Assembly (NCBI RefSeq): GCF_002008315.2
Contig: NZ_MVDG02000001.1
Coordinates: 2,852,001-2,916,000 of the forward strand
Source of the DNA: Arthrobacter sp. KBS0703
Lineage (GTDB): Bacteria; Actinomycetota; Actinomycetes; Actinomycetales; Micrococcaceae
Reading direction: 5' to 3'
DNA: 64,000 nt
The notes beneath the pieces were generated by a model, which saw only the letters and a program-made list of their open reading frames with translations, did no database searches and was not told the origin of the DNA. Within the stretch, counting starts at the first letter, position 1; every line of letters begins with the position of its first letter. The translations under genes were made by a program, and so were the position numbers. Shown piece after piece: positions 8,210-16,841 of the stretch.

Positions 8210-9710
8210 ATGTGGAGCCCCAGTTATAGGCAGCATTACACAACTTTGAGTCTCCCTTGATGGCCTTTCCGACCGTGCTCGCAGTATTACCATCCAGGGA
8301 TCCGACACAAGCGGCGACACCAACCCTAGTAACATCAGACGCTTGCATGTAGATCTCGGCCAACTCCTCCATTGAAATAGACCTTCGTCTTGACAGGAAC
8401 CAGGCCGCTTCCGCCCTAACCGTCTCGTGCCTGTCTTGCAACAGCTGTTTAACCCAATCTAGGATTTCCCGTTCATGTTCAGAGGCTCCTGCAGCTAATT
8501 GACCCGCCAACCCTACCATCCACAACTTCGCCCATGGGCTTTGACGCGGCAGTTGGGTCAAGCGTCTCAGTGCAGCCCAGTTTTGATCCATTTCTGACCG
8601 TCGGCGTAAGTAGGAGATGACTTCATAGAGCCTGATGGGCTCACGCTCGGTGATCTTAACGAGCCAGTCGTCTTCTAGCCGGCTGGTTGCCGACTGGAGA
8701 CGCTTTAGAGTACCGGGGCCGAAATGAGCATGGACACCGCGCATGGGCTCTTCCCCGCGGCTCCAGTCTTCTATGACTCTGCTCAGAGATGCGAAGTCGA
8801 TCTCGTCCTCGTCCTGCGCCGCCAAGTCGTCATCGTCATCGTCATCGTCAAAGAATGGCTCGTCGTCATAGCCCATCCTCTCGGTTTCTACAGCCCAGAG
8901 TTCGTCCTCAGCTTGGCTTCGAAACTCGTCGAATGCACGGTTGATTTTGTCTATGTCTTCCTTAACTCGCTGCTTTGGCCACAGCTTAGTCTTCCCATCC
9001 GCCAGCACTAGGCCAATCTCCCTAGCCATGTCGACCGCATACTCTATTGCATCATGTGCTGCGCTTTGATCATCGGCAATAAGCCGGAAGTCATCGACGT
9101 ACCGGTGGACAGAAAATCCCTTGCGCACAAGTTGTCGCTCTAACTTTTGTATGTAGGCATCGGAAATGCGATGACTTGGCTGCATTGCTTGAGGGATGCC
9201 AATTTTGCGGGGGAACATTGCATGTAAAAGATCGTTGAGCGCAGATACTGCGGAAGAGTTCATAGTCTGCATCAGTAACTCTTCGGCTAATATTCTGTGG
9301 TCAACATATTCGTAAAATGCGGCTATATCGAAGTCAACGATGTACTTTGTCGGATCCACAGAATCGTCTGTACCAAACTTGCGGTGTTCATCAATGTCGA
9401 TGTCACGGGAGGAAGCGGGGAGGTGCGGCTCAAGTTCCTGCACCAAGGCTTCGTAGAGCACCCTCGCTTCAGGTGGGAGGATAGTTATCGGCCTTGGCCC
9501 ATGCCCCCTCTTAGGCATTGTGATCGTTTCCACGATTGGCGAGTAATGAGACTTGACCAGAGCACCCGTCTGCCGGGCAAGCTCTTCAGTGGCGTTACTG
9601 AGGCAACGTTGCGAAATGAGCAGAGGCATCAATGAGCCTGGCGGATTTATTGACCTCGTTGCCGCTTCTTTTAGCGGGAGCTTGTCGACTAACTGGCCCT
9701 GCAATTTCAC
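8199..9710 (-). CDS. Defence-type reverse transcriptase (Abi/UG-like) with helical C-terminal repeats
   Basis: The protein has 503 residues, starts with GTG, and has AGGAAAGG eight bases upstream. The reverse-transcriptase core is visible: GHGPRPITILPP at about 69-80, motif A VDFDIAAFY at 125-133, motif B region GIPQAMQPSH at 171-180 (degenerate compared with the G-x-PQG-x-x-S of retroviral and group II enzymes), the catalytic YVDD at 204-207, and a motif D-like KTK near 240. An acidic stretch with eight consecutive Asp (about 288-295) links the core to a helical C-terminal half with HEAT-like pieces such as RHETVRAEAAWFLSRRR. No retron ncRNA, maturase domain or Cas1 was seen. This matches the abortive-infection/unknown-group enzymes that protect against phages. 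It overlaps the HEPN gene downstream. Confidence 0.8.
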   Translation of the reverse strand: MKLQGQLVDKLPLKEAATRSINPPGSLMPLLISQRCLSNATEELARQTGALVKSHYSPIVETITMPKRGHGPRPITILPPEARVLYEALVQELEPHLPASSRDIDIDEHRKFGTDDSVDPTKYIVDFDIAAFYEYVDHRILAEELLMQTMNSSAVSALNDLLHAMFPRKIGIPQAMQPSHRISDAYIQKLERQLVRKGFSVHRYVDDFRLIADDQSAAHDAIEYAVDMAREIGLVLADGKTKLWPKQRVKEDIDKINRAFDEFRSQAEDELWAVETERMGYDDEPFFDDDDDDDDLAAQDEDEIDFASLSRVIEDWSRGEEPMRGVHAHFGPGTLKRLQSATSRLEDDWLVKITEREPIRLYEVISYLRRRSEMDQNWAALRRLTQLPRQSPWAKLWMVGLAGQLAAGASEHEREILDWVKQLLQDRHETVRAEAAWFLSRRRSISMEELAEIYMQASDVTRVGVAACVGSLDGNTASTVGKAIKGDSKLCNAAYNWGSTYVD

Positions 9711-9973
9711 GCTTGAAGCCTTTCCTGCTGATTGGTTCTCGGGCCAAGCCTAGCCGCTTGACGGCCGTAACCGTCCAAAGGGGACCGGAACAATCTACTG
9801 CCGCTGCCCGCCTTGTTACGTCGTGGAAGGTAAAGGAATCAATCGAGGGAGCCAGCGCACCCTCTTGCACGCTCCAAGGCTTGGTACCGGCCCTTCCACA
9901 TATATCTCGTAAACTCGTCCGAGCGGTTGAGGCAGGACCCGAACGATTTGATTTACCCGCCTCCGCGCGCCAG
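9711..9973. other. Region upstream of the reverse transcriptase
   Basis: No supported gene lies in these 263 bases. They should contain the promoter of the leftward reverse transcriptase-HEPN operon. The right end of the region is where homology to the 35 kb nitrilase gene begins. Confidence 0.4.
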
Positions 9974-10638
9974 CTATAACCGCCGCTGCTTGAACATCGG
10001 GAAAGACTCCCGCACCCGGTCAACCGCCTCCAGCCATACTTCCACCGCCCGGACACCAGAAGCCAAGCCGGGATCGGCCTCAACCACCCCCATCGGGTCC
10101 ACCAGCACGCTCCGCCCCATCGAGACCGGCGGCGCTTGGCACACCCCAGCCACGTACACGCTGTTCTCGCTCGCCGGGCTGCGTTCAATGCCAGCCACTG
10201 TTCCGTCCTGTGCTCGCCCGGCACCCAGGACGAGCAAACCACCAGGACCTCCGCGCCGGCGTCGGCCAATGATCTCGCCAACTCGGGGAACCGCAAGTCG
10301 TAGCAGGTCATCAGGCCAAACCGCACTGCCCCGTGCTCGAACGCCACCAAAGTCTGGTACGCCCGGCCCGGCTCCTCCGAGGTCTCCACCACGCCCGCCA
10401 TCAGCGCAATGCGGTGGCGCCGGGCGATGGCGGCAAGCTCCCGGCAGACGGGTCCGTCCATTGGCTCGGCGACTGCGGGGAACGTCGCGTCCACCTTCTT
10501 CTTCTCGTAGGTGGCGTACTCCGGGAAGGCGACCAGCGCGGCGCGGTCGCGCGCAGCGTCGGCGGCGAACCAGTCGATCGCGGCGAGGTTAGCCTGGATG
10601 TCGGTGCCCGATTCCAGCTGCCCCAGCGCTATCCTCAC
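9974..10638 (-). pseudogene. Broken nitrilase-superfamily amidohydrolase, diverged copy of the 34996-35778 gene
   Basis: The N-terminal part matches the intact gene at 34996-35778 (VRIALGQLESGTDIQANL, LVAFPEYATYEKKK with the catalytic Glu). About 43 residues are then deleted after TLVAF, which removes the YRK catalytic lysine segment, before the match resumes at FGLMTCYDLRFPEL with the catalytic Cys. After LNAAR the frame is lost and the last 75 or so residues continue in another frame to a stop at 9974. The copy differs from its counterpart at many positions, so it is not a simple re-read of the same molecule. Either a decayed paralogue or sequence from a related strain could explain it. The broken permease follows upstream in the same order as at 35-37 kb. 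Confidence 0.8.
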
Positions 10639-10686
10639 GGCTGTTCCCTCCCTCGCGTCAGCGGCCACACTACTAACTCGCAAGCG

Positions 10687-11645
10687 TCAGGCGGCGGCCT
10701 CGACCGTTGCCTTCTCCGTGGCCGTCGTCTCCGGGCGGTGCCGCCTTGAAGCCGTGGGTGATCAGGGCCAGGACCACCACGCCCAGCACCAGCCAGGACA
10801 CTCCCAGCGCAATGGCGTTGCTGTCCAGCTGGGAGAGCAGGTAGGCGCAGATGACGGCGCCGATCACTGGGACCACCACGTAGGACACCGGGTTCAGCTG
10901 GAGCCCGGCGCTGGCGCACATAGTGGAACACCACCGCGGCGTTCACCAGCGTGAAGGCGGCGAAGTCCCCAAAGTTGATGAACGACGTCGACGTGGCTAC
11001 GTCCAGGAAGATGGCGATCAGGCCCACAATGCCCGTGATGACCAGGTTCACTACAGGGGTTTGGAACCTCTCGCTGAGCCTGCCGAAGACAGCCTTGGGC
11101 AGGACGCAGTCGCGGCCCATCGCGCCCAGCAGCCGGGAGCTGGCCTGTGCGGCGAGGCCGGAGGCGAACTGCGCCACCACCAGGCCGGCGAGGAACACCG
11201 CGCCGAACAGCTGCCCGCCGATCCGCAGGCGATAGAGCTGGCCGCGGAGGCCGAGTCTTCGAACACGCCGCCGGGGTGGACCAGCTGCGTCACGTAGGAC
11301 ACGGCCACGTGGATGCCGCCGCCGATCAGGGCCACCAGCATGATGGCGCGCGGCACGGTCCGGCGCGGGGCGATGGTTTCCTCGGTGAGGGTGGTGACGG
11401 CGTCGAGCCCCAGGAGCGATAGCCGCGCCGGCGGAGACGGTGGTGAAGCTGGCGGTGTCGTTCAAGAACGGCTGTCCGCTGGCCAGTCCTCCCGCGTCGT
11501 CGGCGGACACAACGCTGCCGATGGCCAGCGCCACAAAGAACACGAGGACCAGCAGCTGGCCATCAGCACGTAGTTGGCCTTGTCCGCCACCTTGATGCCC
11601 AGGATGTTCACCAGCCTGGTGATGACGATGAAGCCCACGAACGCA
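10687..11645 (-). pseudogene. Truncated and frameshifted APC permease, diverged copy of 35826-37181
   Basis: The three frames together give recognisable blocks of the intact permease at 35826-37181: NILGIKVADKANYVLMA, SYVTQLVHPGGVFEDSASA, FINFG and ATEKATVEAAA before a TGA at 10687. At least four frame changes are needed to join them, and the first 125 or so residues are missing, because homology stops near 11645. The copy cannot encode a transporter. Its neighbour order and strand are the same as in the intact locus, so a single segment of about 1.7 kb was copied or mis-joined here. Confidence 0.8.
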
Positions 11646-11665
11646 ACCCATGAACGTTTGACACA

Positions 11666-11876
11666 GCGAACACGTGCACCTTCGCAGTCATGCATAGACC
11701 AGAAAAGCTGAGTTTCATATCTACACAACTTTCCTACACTTCCCAAAGAAAGATTAAGTTAAATATAAACACATAACCTTCGGACATTTCACAAAGAAAG
11801 ATTGAATTACGCATATACACACAACCTACCGACACTTCCGAAGAATGGTCGAGTTACATATATAAACACAACCTTG
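11666..11876 (+). repeat. Imperfect tandem repeat, period 47-50 bp, about four units
   Basis: Units begin at about 11666, 11717, 11763, 11813 and 11860 (the last is partial). Each starts near ATATAAACACA, passes through a CCTTCGGACA-like block, and ends with AAGAAAGATTGAGTTA. The units differ at many positions, so this is an old array and not a CRISPR, since no conserved repeat/variable spacer pattern exists. It is A/T-rich compared with its surroundings and ends about 175 bases before the endonuclease VII gene. It could be a protein-binding array, an origin-like site or a remnant of a mobile element, and nothing in the sequence decides this. Confidence 0.65.
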
Positions 11877-12051
11877 TGGCCGCCTAAAGGGGTGGTACGT
11901 ACTTATGCCATAACTCTGTACCTTGGTGCCGCTTTTGCGCCGGAGGCCATAAGAAAGGTTGGCTTTTCGTTCTCAAAAAATGCTGCTACGTTGATGGTCA
12001 TCAAATATCGGCGGTTATTTTCTGACTCAAGACGAAAGGACAGATTCCCTC

Positions 12052-13458
12052 ATGATTTCTGGATCAGATAATGTGGAAAAGGGTGAGCATGCGCTGAAAG
12101 GTGAGACGCCTGCGCAAATTTTCTCCCCATCGGATGTGCCAGGCCCCCCACCGTCAGTCATGCCGGATTCCCGCGGAGACGGCACGAACCCGCGGACCCC
12201 GTGGCCGACCTGCGGTGGACCTGGTCGAAATGGCGAGGTGAAGTGCGGTAACCCCGCCGTGAGGCAGGCTGCCAACCTGTGTGCCTCCCACGACCGTCAA
12301 CTACGCCGGAGGGGCGAGCTGATACCCCTGCGAACGCGGAAAAGCAAGGCTCCTTGCGTGGGTCCCGGCCCCGATGGCGAGGCCTGTGGCCGTCGGGTCT
12401 ATTTCCGGGATCCAGGACAGGATGATGGGGTCTGCAAATCACATTACGACCAATTGAAGCGCCGGGGTTGGTTGGGGACCATAGCACCGAAGCCAGCCCC
12501 GGTTCCTGATTCCGATTGTCAGGGACCTGGGCAAGACGGATCCCCGACTTGTGGCCGGAAGGCCGAATACGGCTCCGGATACTGCGCCCCGCACGACCGG
12601 CAGTTCCGCAAAACCGGGAATCTTAAACCGATACGCCGTACCAACACTCCAGACGGCCCCTGCATAGGTCCAGGCGACGGAGCGACCTCATGCGGGCGGC
12701 CGATGAAAAACAAGTCCCTGAAGCTCTGTGGTGGCCATTATGCCCAACAACATCGGGGGGACGTCCTGACGCCGCTCAAGAAAAGCAGGAAGCGGGGACT
12801 ATCTACTCCCTGCAAATTTCCTGGATGCAGGTACCTTGATGCTCCGGACGGCAATGGATACTGTCGCCACCATTGGCGCCAGCAGTTCTTGGGCCATGAG
12901 CTTGTCCCCCTTAAGGGAACTCCGAACCGTGGTCGTCTAGTGCTCGTCCGTGACATGTTTGGAAACAAGCTGTGTCCGCCCTGCGGCGAGTGGAAGCCTG
13001 AGCATGACTTCTCCAAGAACTCCAAGTCCAGCGACGGACTGAACGGTCGGTGCAGGCGTTGTCATGCATCGGCTCAAAAGAAGGCGAAGTACGGCATTGA
13101 TCTAGGCGAGTTCGAAACGCTGATGCAAGCCCAGGGAGGGCAATGTGCCATTTGCCCAGCAACTGCAAGGGCTGACGGTTTTCGCTTGTCCATAGACCAT
13201 GACCACGCTTGTTGCCCGGGAACCCTTTCATGCGGGAATTGTATTCGAGGACTCCTTTGCCCCGACTGCAATCGCGGCCTTGGGCTCTTTCGCGACAACA
13301 TTCAGTCGCTGTTGAGGGCTGCAGAATACCTCAGCGGAGGCGGAGTAATCACACCTAGGGTTCCAACCCTCGAGGCGGTACTTGACGCTGACGAACCGAG
13401 ATCTGGCAGCGTCGATGATGATGACGATGGACTCTCTGGCGCCATGGCCGTTGCCTGA
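12052..13458 (+). CDS. Recombination endonuclease VII-family protein with an array of five CCCH zinc modules
   Basis: The protein has 468 residues from an ATG with GAAAGGA about 11 bases upstream. The N-terminal two thirds hold five similar modules of about 48 residues, each C-x-GPG-x-DG...CGR...C-x2-H-x-x-Q-x-RR-x-G-x-L-x-P. Likely zinc ligands are C54/C65/C77/H80, C102/C112/C128/H131, C156/C167/C178/H181, C204/C214/C226/H229 and C254/C259/C271/H274. A sixth knuckle (C308/C311/C334/C337) leads into a C-terminal endonuclease VII domain: YGIDLGEFETLMQAQGGQC, the catalytic IDHDH at 381-385, and RGLLCPDCNRGLGLF. Phage T4 endonuclease VII resolves branched DNA, and this family is common in actinophages and as free-standing HNH nucleases. 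The zinc array may bind DNA. The gene may be phage- or mobile-element-derived. Confidence 0.85.
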   Translation: MISGSDNVEKGEHALKGETPAQIFSPSDVPGPPPSVMPDSRGDGTNPRTPWPTCGGPGRNGEVKCGNPAVRQAANLCASHDRQLRRRGELIPLRTRKSKAPCVGPGPDGEACGRRVYFRDPGQDDGVCKSHYDQLKRRGWLGTIAPKPAPVPDSDCQGPGQDGSPTCGRKAEYGSGYCAPHDRQFRKTGNLKPIRRTNTPDGPCIGPGDGATSCGRPMKNKSLKLCGGHYAQQHRGDVLTPLKKSRKRGLSTPCKFPGCRYLDAPDGNGYCRHHWRQQFLGHELVPLKGTPNRGRLVLVRDMFGNKLCPPCGEWKPEHDFSKNSKSSDGLNGRCRRCHASAQKKAKYGIDLGEFETLMQAQGGQCAICPATARADGFRLSIDHDHACCPGTLSCGNCIRGLLCPDCNRGLGLFRDNIQSLLRAAEYLSGGGVITPRVPTLEAVLDADEPRSGSVDDDDDGLSGAMAVA

Positions 13459-13486
13459 GGGCTGAACAACGCCTTCTGGTGTGCGT

Positions 13487-13523
13487 CGATGGGCGCGTCC
13501 GACCAAGCCGGACGCGCCCATCG
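13487..13523. terminator. Bidirectional hairpin terminator
   Basis: A perfect 15-bp stem (CGATGGGCGCGTCCG with its complement) encloses a 7-base loop. It lies between the converging endonuclease VII and permease genes. Only a short T run (TTT) follows on the + strand. Confidence 0.75.
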
Positions 13524-13562
13524 TTTGATACGAACCCTACGAAGTGGTTCACAGCACCGGGT

Positions 13563-14975
13563 TCAGTCGATGAGCACCGGGGACTTGGCGGGCTCAGAAG
13601 ATTCGACAACCGGCGCAACCTTCCGGTTCCGGTGGTGCACCCAGCACCCCACCGCAAGAAGCGCCACGAGTGCGAAAGTGCTCAGGAGCTGGGGACGGGA
13701 ATCCTCGCCGATGAAGCCCACCGTGAAGATTGCGGCGAGGATGACCAGGCCAAACACCGTGAGCCACGGGAAGCCGGGCATCCGCAGGGGAAGCTCCATC
13801 CCCTCGCGGTCGGCGCGGAGGCGCAGCGCAAGCTGGGCCAGGAGCGCGGACGTCCACACCAGCAGGCACGTCGAACCCACGATGTTGAGCAGGACGGGCA
13901 GGACCTTCTCGGGGAAGGCCAGCTCCAGCACCACCGTGACAACACCGAAGGCAACGCTGGCCAGGACTGCGACAACCGGGACACGCGCCTTGGACACCGA
14001 GGCAAGCAGGCGTGGTGCCTCACCCCTCTCCGCGAGGGAGTACGCCATCCGTGACGCACCGTAGAGGTTGGCGTTGAGGGCCGAAAGCAGTGCTGCCACG
14101 GCCACCAGGGTGATGGCGGTGGCAGCACCGGGCATTCCGGCGGCGTCCAGCACTGCGGCGAACGGGCTCTTCAGCCCGGCCGAACCGACGGGAACAACAG
14201 CCGCGATGACGAAGATGGCGCCGATGTAGAAGACCAGGATGCGCCACAGCACCGTCCGGACTGCTTTCTTCACGCTGCGTGCAGGCTCGGCGGTTTCAGC
14301 TGCCGCCACCGAGACAATCTCAGTGCCGCCGAACGCGAAGGCCACCACGAAGAGTGCCGTGGCAATACCGGCAAAACCGCTGGGCGCGAATCCGGCACCC
14401 GTGAAGTTGGACAGGCCCGGCGACTGGACGCCCGGCAGCCAGCCGAAGAGCAGCGCGGCGCCCACAGCGAGGAACGCCACGATTGCTGCCACCTTCAGCA
14501 GAGCGAACCAGAACTCGAACTCGCCGAAGTTCTTCACACTGGTGAGGTTCACGGCGGTGAGCACCACGATGAACACGAAGGCCATGAGCCACACGGGCAG
14601 GGCCGGGAAGATGGTGGCCAGCAGGCCGGCCGCACCGAGCGCTTCCGCCGCGATGACCACCACGAGCTGCAGCCACCAGAGCCAGCCCACCGTGGCACCG
14701 GCCACCGGCCCGTAGGCCTTGGCGGTGTAAACGGAGAAGGCGCCGCTGTCCGGGTTGGCGGCGGCCATCTCGCCCAGCGCCCACATCACCAGGATGATGA
14801 GCGTGCCGGCCACGAGGTAGGAGATCAGCACCGCCGGGCCGGCAGCCTGGATGCCTGCGCCGGAGCCGATGAAGAGGCCGGCGCCGATGGCGCTTCCCAG
14901 GCCCATCATGGTGAGCTGGCGGGGTTTGAGGGCCGCGCCGAGGGCGCGGGCAGACGTCTTTGTCTGTTGTTCCAT
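13563..14975 (-). CDS. APC-family amino acid permease
   Basis: The protein has 470 residues with about 12 hydrophobic helices. The conserved first helix reads MGLGSAIGAGLFIGSG, typical of the AAT/GABA permease branch of the APC superfamily, and FGGTEIVSVAAAETAEPAR marks the conserved helix 6-7 loop. It imports an amino acid by proton symport across the cytoplasmic membrane. The ATG at 14975 has AGAGGAATTCCC before it. It lies 51 bases downstream of the aminotransferase gene on the same strand and is probably cotranscribed. The substrate cannot be read from the sequence, but the neighbours suggest a branched-chain or aromatic amino acid. Confidence 0.85.
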   Translation of the reverse strand: MEQQTKTSARALGAALKPRQLTMMGLGSAIGAGLFIGSGAGIQAAGPAVLISYLVAGTLIILVMWALGEMAAANPDSGAFSVYTAKAYGPVAGATVGWLWWLQLVVVIAAEALGAAGLLATIFPALPVWLMAFVFIVVLTAVNLTSVKNFGEFEFWFALLKVAAIVAFLAVGAALLFGWLPGVQSPGLSNFTGAGFAPSGFAGIATALFVVAFAFGGTEIVSVAAAETAEPARSVKKAVRTVLWRILVFYIGAIFVIAAVVPVGSAGLKSPFAAVLDAAGMPGAATAITLVAVAALLSALNANLYGASRMAYSLAERGEAPRLLASVSKARVPVVAVLASVAFGVVTVVLELAFPEKVLPVLLNIVGSTCLLVWTSALLAQLALRLRADREGMELPLRMPGFPWLTVFGLVILAAIFTVGFIGEDSRPQLLSTFALVALLAVGCWVHHRNRKVAPVVESSEPAKSPVLID

Positions 14976-15026
14976 GGGAATTCCTCTGGTTGTAGGTGGA
15001 ACGGGTTGGTAAAAGTCAGTCGGTTG

Positions 15027-16124
15027 TCAGGCTGCGTGCGCTTCCAAGAGCCGGAGCACGCGGTCGTTGGAGGCGGTATCGGCAACGGTGATCCGCACGC
15101 CGTCGCCCTGGTACGCCCGGACCATGAGGCCGGCGGCGTCAAACGCATCCACCAGCCTCGCGCGGAGGCTCTCGTCTGCGCGGATCCATAGGAAATTGCC
15201 CTGGCTCGGCTGCAGTTTCCAGCCCTGGGCTTCGAGCTGCGCGGCCATCCGTGCGCGTTCCTGCCTGACGGCGGCCACCCGCGCTTCCATCTCCTCCCCC
15301 GCGTCCAACGACGCGATGGCCGCCTTCTGGGCCAGCGCGCTGACCGAGAAGGGAAGGGCGGTCCGGCGGAGTCCCTCGGCGATGGCCGGCACCGCCACGG
15401 CGTATCCCACGCGCAAGCCGGCGAGCCCGTAGGCCTTGGAGAAGGTGCGCAGGATGCAGACGTTCGGGTACCGGCGGTAGAGCGCCAGGGAATCGGGGCC
15501 GCTGCCCGCTTCGGCGTATTCCACATAGGCCTCGTCGATCACCACGAGGACGTCGGAGCGGACGGCCTGCAGGAAGGCCTCAATGCGGTCGTGGCTGATC
15601 GGCACGCCGGTGGGATTGTTGGGGGTGCAGAGCAGGATGACCTTCGTGCGGTCAGTGACGGCCGCGGCCATGGCCTCGAGGTCGTGGCCCTCAACGTCGT
15701 CCAGCGGGATGCGGACCGGCCGGGCGCCTGCCAGCTCAACCAGGATGGGGTAGGCCTCGAACGAGCGCCACGCGAAGATCACTTCATCGCCGGCGTCGCA
15801 CAGGCCGGTGATGATCTGCTGGAGGACGCCCACGCTGCCGGGTCCCACCGCCACCTCTCCGGCCGTGACGCCGAGGTGGAGGGCAATCCGTTCACGGAGT
15901 TCGACGGCGGCACTGTCCGGGTAGCGGTTCATCGTACCGGCCGCGGCGGCCACCGCGGCGGCGGCAGCGGGCAGGGGCTCGTAGTGGCTTTCGTTGCTGG
16001 CGAGGGCTGCAATGTCCGCGCCTGCGCTGCGCCGTCCCGGGACGTAGGGCGGGAGGCCGGCCACCGCGCCACGAAGGGTGGGGAGCGCGGTGTCCGGTGC
16101 GGTGAGGAGCTGATCACGGGTCAT
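15027..16124 (-). CDS. HisC-like / aromatic aminotransferase (PLP-dependent class I/II)
   Basis: The protein has 365 residues, the usual length of histidinol-phosphate and aromatic aminotransferases. Conserved segments are LASNESHYEPLP near the N-terminus, PNNPTG at about 170, VIDEAYVEYA, the PLP-lysine block FSKAYGLAGLRVGY and a late GNFLWIR. There are no other histidine genes nearby. Its neighbours are an amino-acid permease, an Lrp regulator and a thiamine-diphosphate decarboxylase, so a catabolic or aromatic amino acid transaminase (Pat-like) is more likely than a histidine biosynthetic enzyme. It is divergent from the Lrp gene, with a shared 93-base promoter region. Confidence 0.85.
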   Translation of the reverse strand: MTRDQLLTAPDTALPTLRGAVAGLPPYVPGRRSAGADIAALASNESHYEPLPAAAAAVAAAAGTMNRYPDSAAVELRERIALHLGVTAGEVAVGPGSVGVLQQIITGLCDAGDEVIFAWRSFEAYPILVELAGARPVRIPLDDVEGHDLEAMAAAVTDRTKVILLCTPNNPTGVPISHDRIEAFLQAVRSDVLVVIDEAYVEYAEAGSGPDSLALYRRYPNVCILRTFSKAYGLAGLRVGYAVAVPAIAEGLRRTALPFSVSALAQKAAIASLDAGEEMEARVAAVRQERARMAAQLEAQGWKLQPSQGNFLWIRADESLRARLVDAFDAAGLMVRAYQGDGVRITVADTASNDRVLRLLEAHAA

Positions 16125-16217
16125 GAGGACCGATCATGGTTGTGACCCTGCCCACAATGCAAGATACCCTCAAGCCATTGGGACTTCTGCTCAACTTCAA
16201 CAGTCTGTGGTGAAAAT

Positions 16218-16721
16218 ATGACCATCCCGAACCCCCGCGCCCTGGATTCTCTCGACGGCAGGATCATCCTGGCCCTCGACAAAGATCCCGAAGCCAGCGC
16301 CCTGGCACTCTCGCGGACGCTCGGCGTGGCACGGAACACGGTGCACGCCCGGCTGGCACGGCTCGAGCGCAGCGGCGCCCTCCGCTCCTTCAGCCGGAGG
16401 CTGGATCCCGCCGCGCTCGGCTATGACCTGATGGCCTTCCTCTCGCTGTCCATCAGCCAGACGCGGACGGGCGCGGTGGAAGACGGGCTCGCCGCGATCC
16501 CGGAGGTCATCGAGGTGCACGCCACCACCGGGGACGCGGACCTCATGGCCAAGGTGGTGGCACGCAGCACGGCGGATCTCTACCGCATCACCAACGAGAT
16601 CCTGGAAATCGAGGGGATCCAGCGGACCAGCACGGCCATTTCCGTACTGGAACTCATGCCGCCCCGCTATGACGGCCTCCTGAGCCGGCTCTCCGAGCAG
16701 GAATCCCGCCCCTCCTCCTGA
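16218..16721 (+). CDS. Lrp/AsnC-family transcriptional regulator
   Basis: The protein has 167 residues. An N-terminal helix-turn-helix (LDSLDGRIILALDKDPE... ALSRTLGVARNTVHARL at about 10-45) is followed by the RAM/AsnC effector domain with VIEVHATTGDADLMAKVVA. Lrp family members sense amino acids and regulate adjacent transport and catabolic genes. It is divergent from the aminotransferase-permease operon and upstream of the decarboxylase, and so is the obvious candidate regulator of the cluster. Confidence 0.88.
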   Translation: MTIPNPRALDSLDGRIILALDKDPEASALALSRTLGVARNTVHARLARLERSGALRSFSRRLDPAALGYDLMAFLSLSISQTRTGAVEDGLAAIPEVIEVHATTGDADLMAKVVARSTADLYRITNEILEIEGIQRTSTAISVLELMPPRYDGLLSRLSEQESRPSS

Positions 16722-16841
16722 GTGCGGGTGATGCACACCACAGGTGCGCATATTTTCAGTTCAATCGGCACTCGCCTGCCAAATATCCCAATCGAACTCG
16801 ACTCTCTTGCCTATCTGTGAACCAGCCCACAAGATTCCTGC

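Noticed and set aside
8199..9710. Reverse transcriptase as a retron or group II intron protein
   Set aside because: No msr/msd-like inverted structure, no maturase or HNH domain and no intron boundaries were seen. The helical tail and HEPN partner fit Abi-type enzymes better.
11666..11876. Tandem repeat considered as CRISPR
   Set aside because: There is no constant repeat with unique spacers. All parts of each unit are similarly degenerate, and no cas genes are present.
15027..16124. Aminotransferase as histidine-biosynthetic HisC
   Set aside because: No other his genes are nearby. The permease, Lrp regulator and decarboxylase suggest amino acid catabolism or aromatic transamination.
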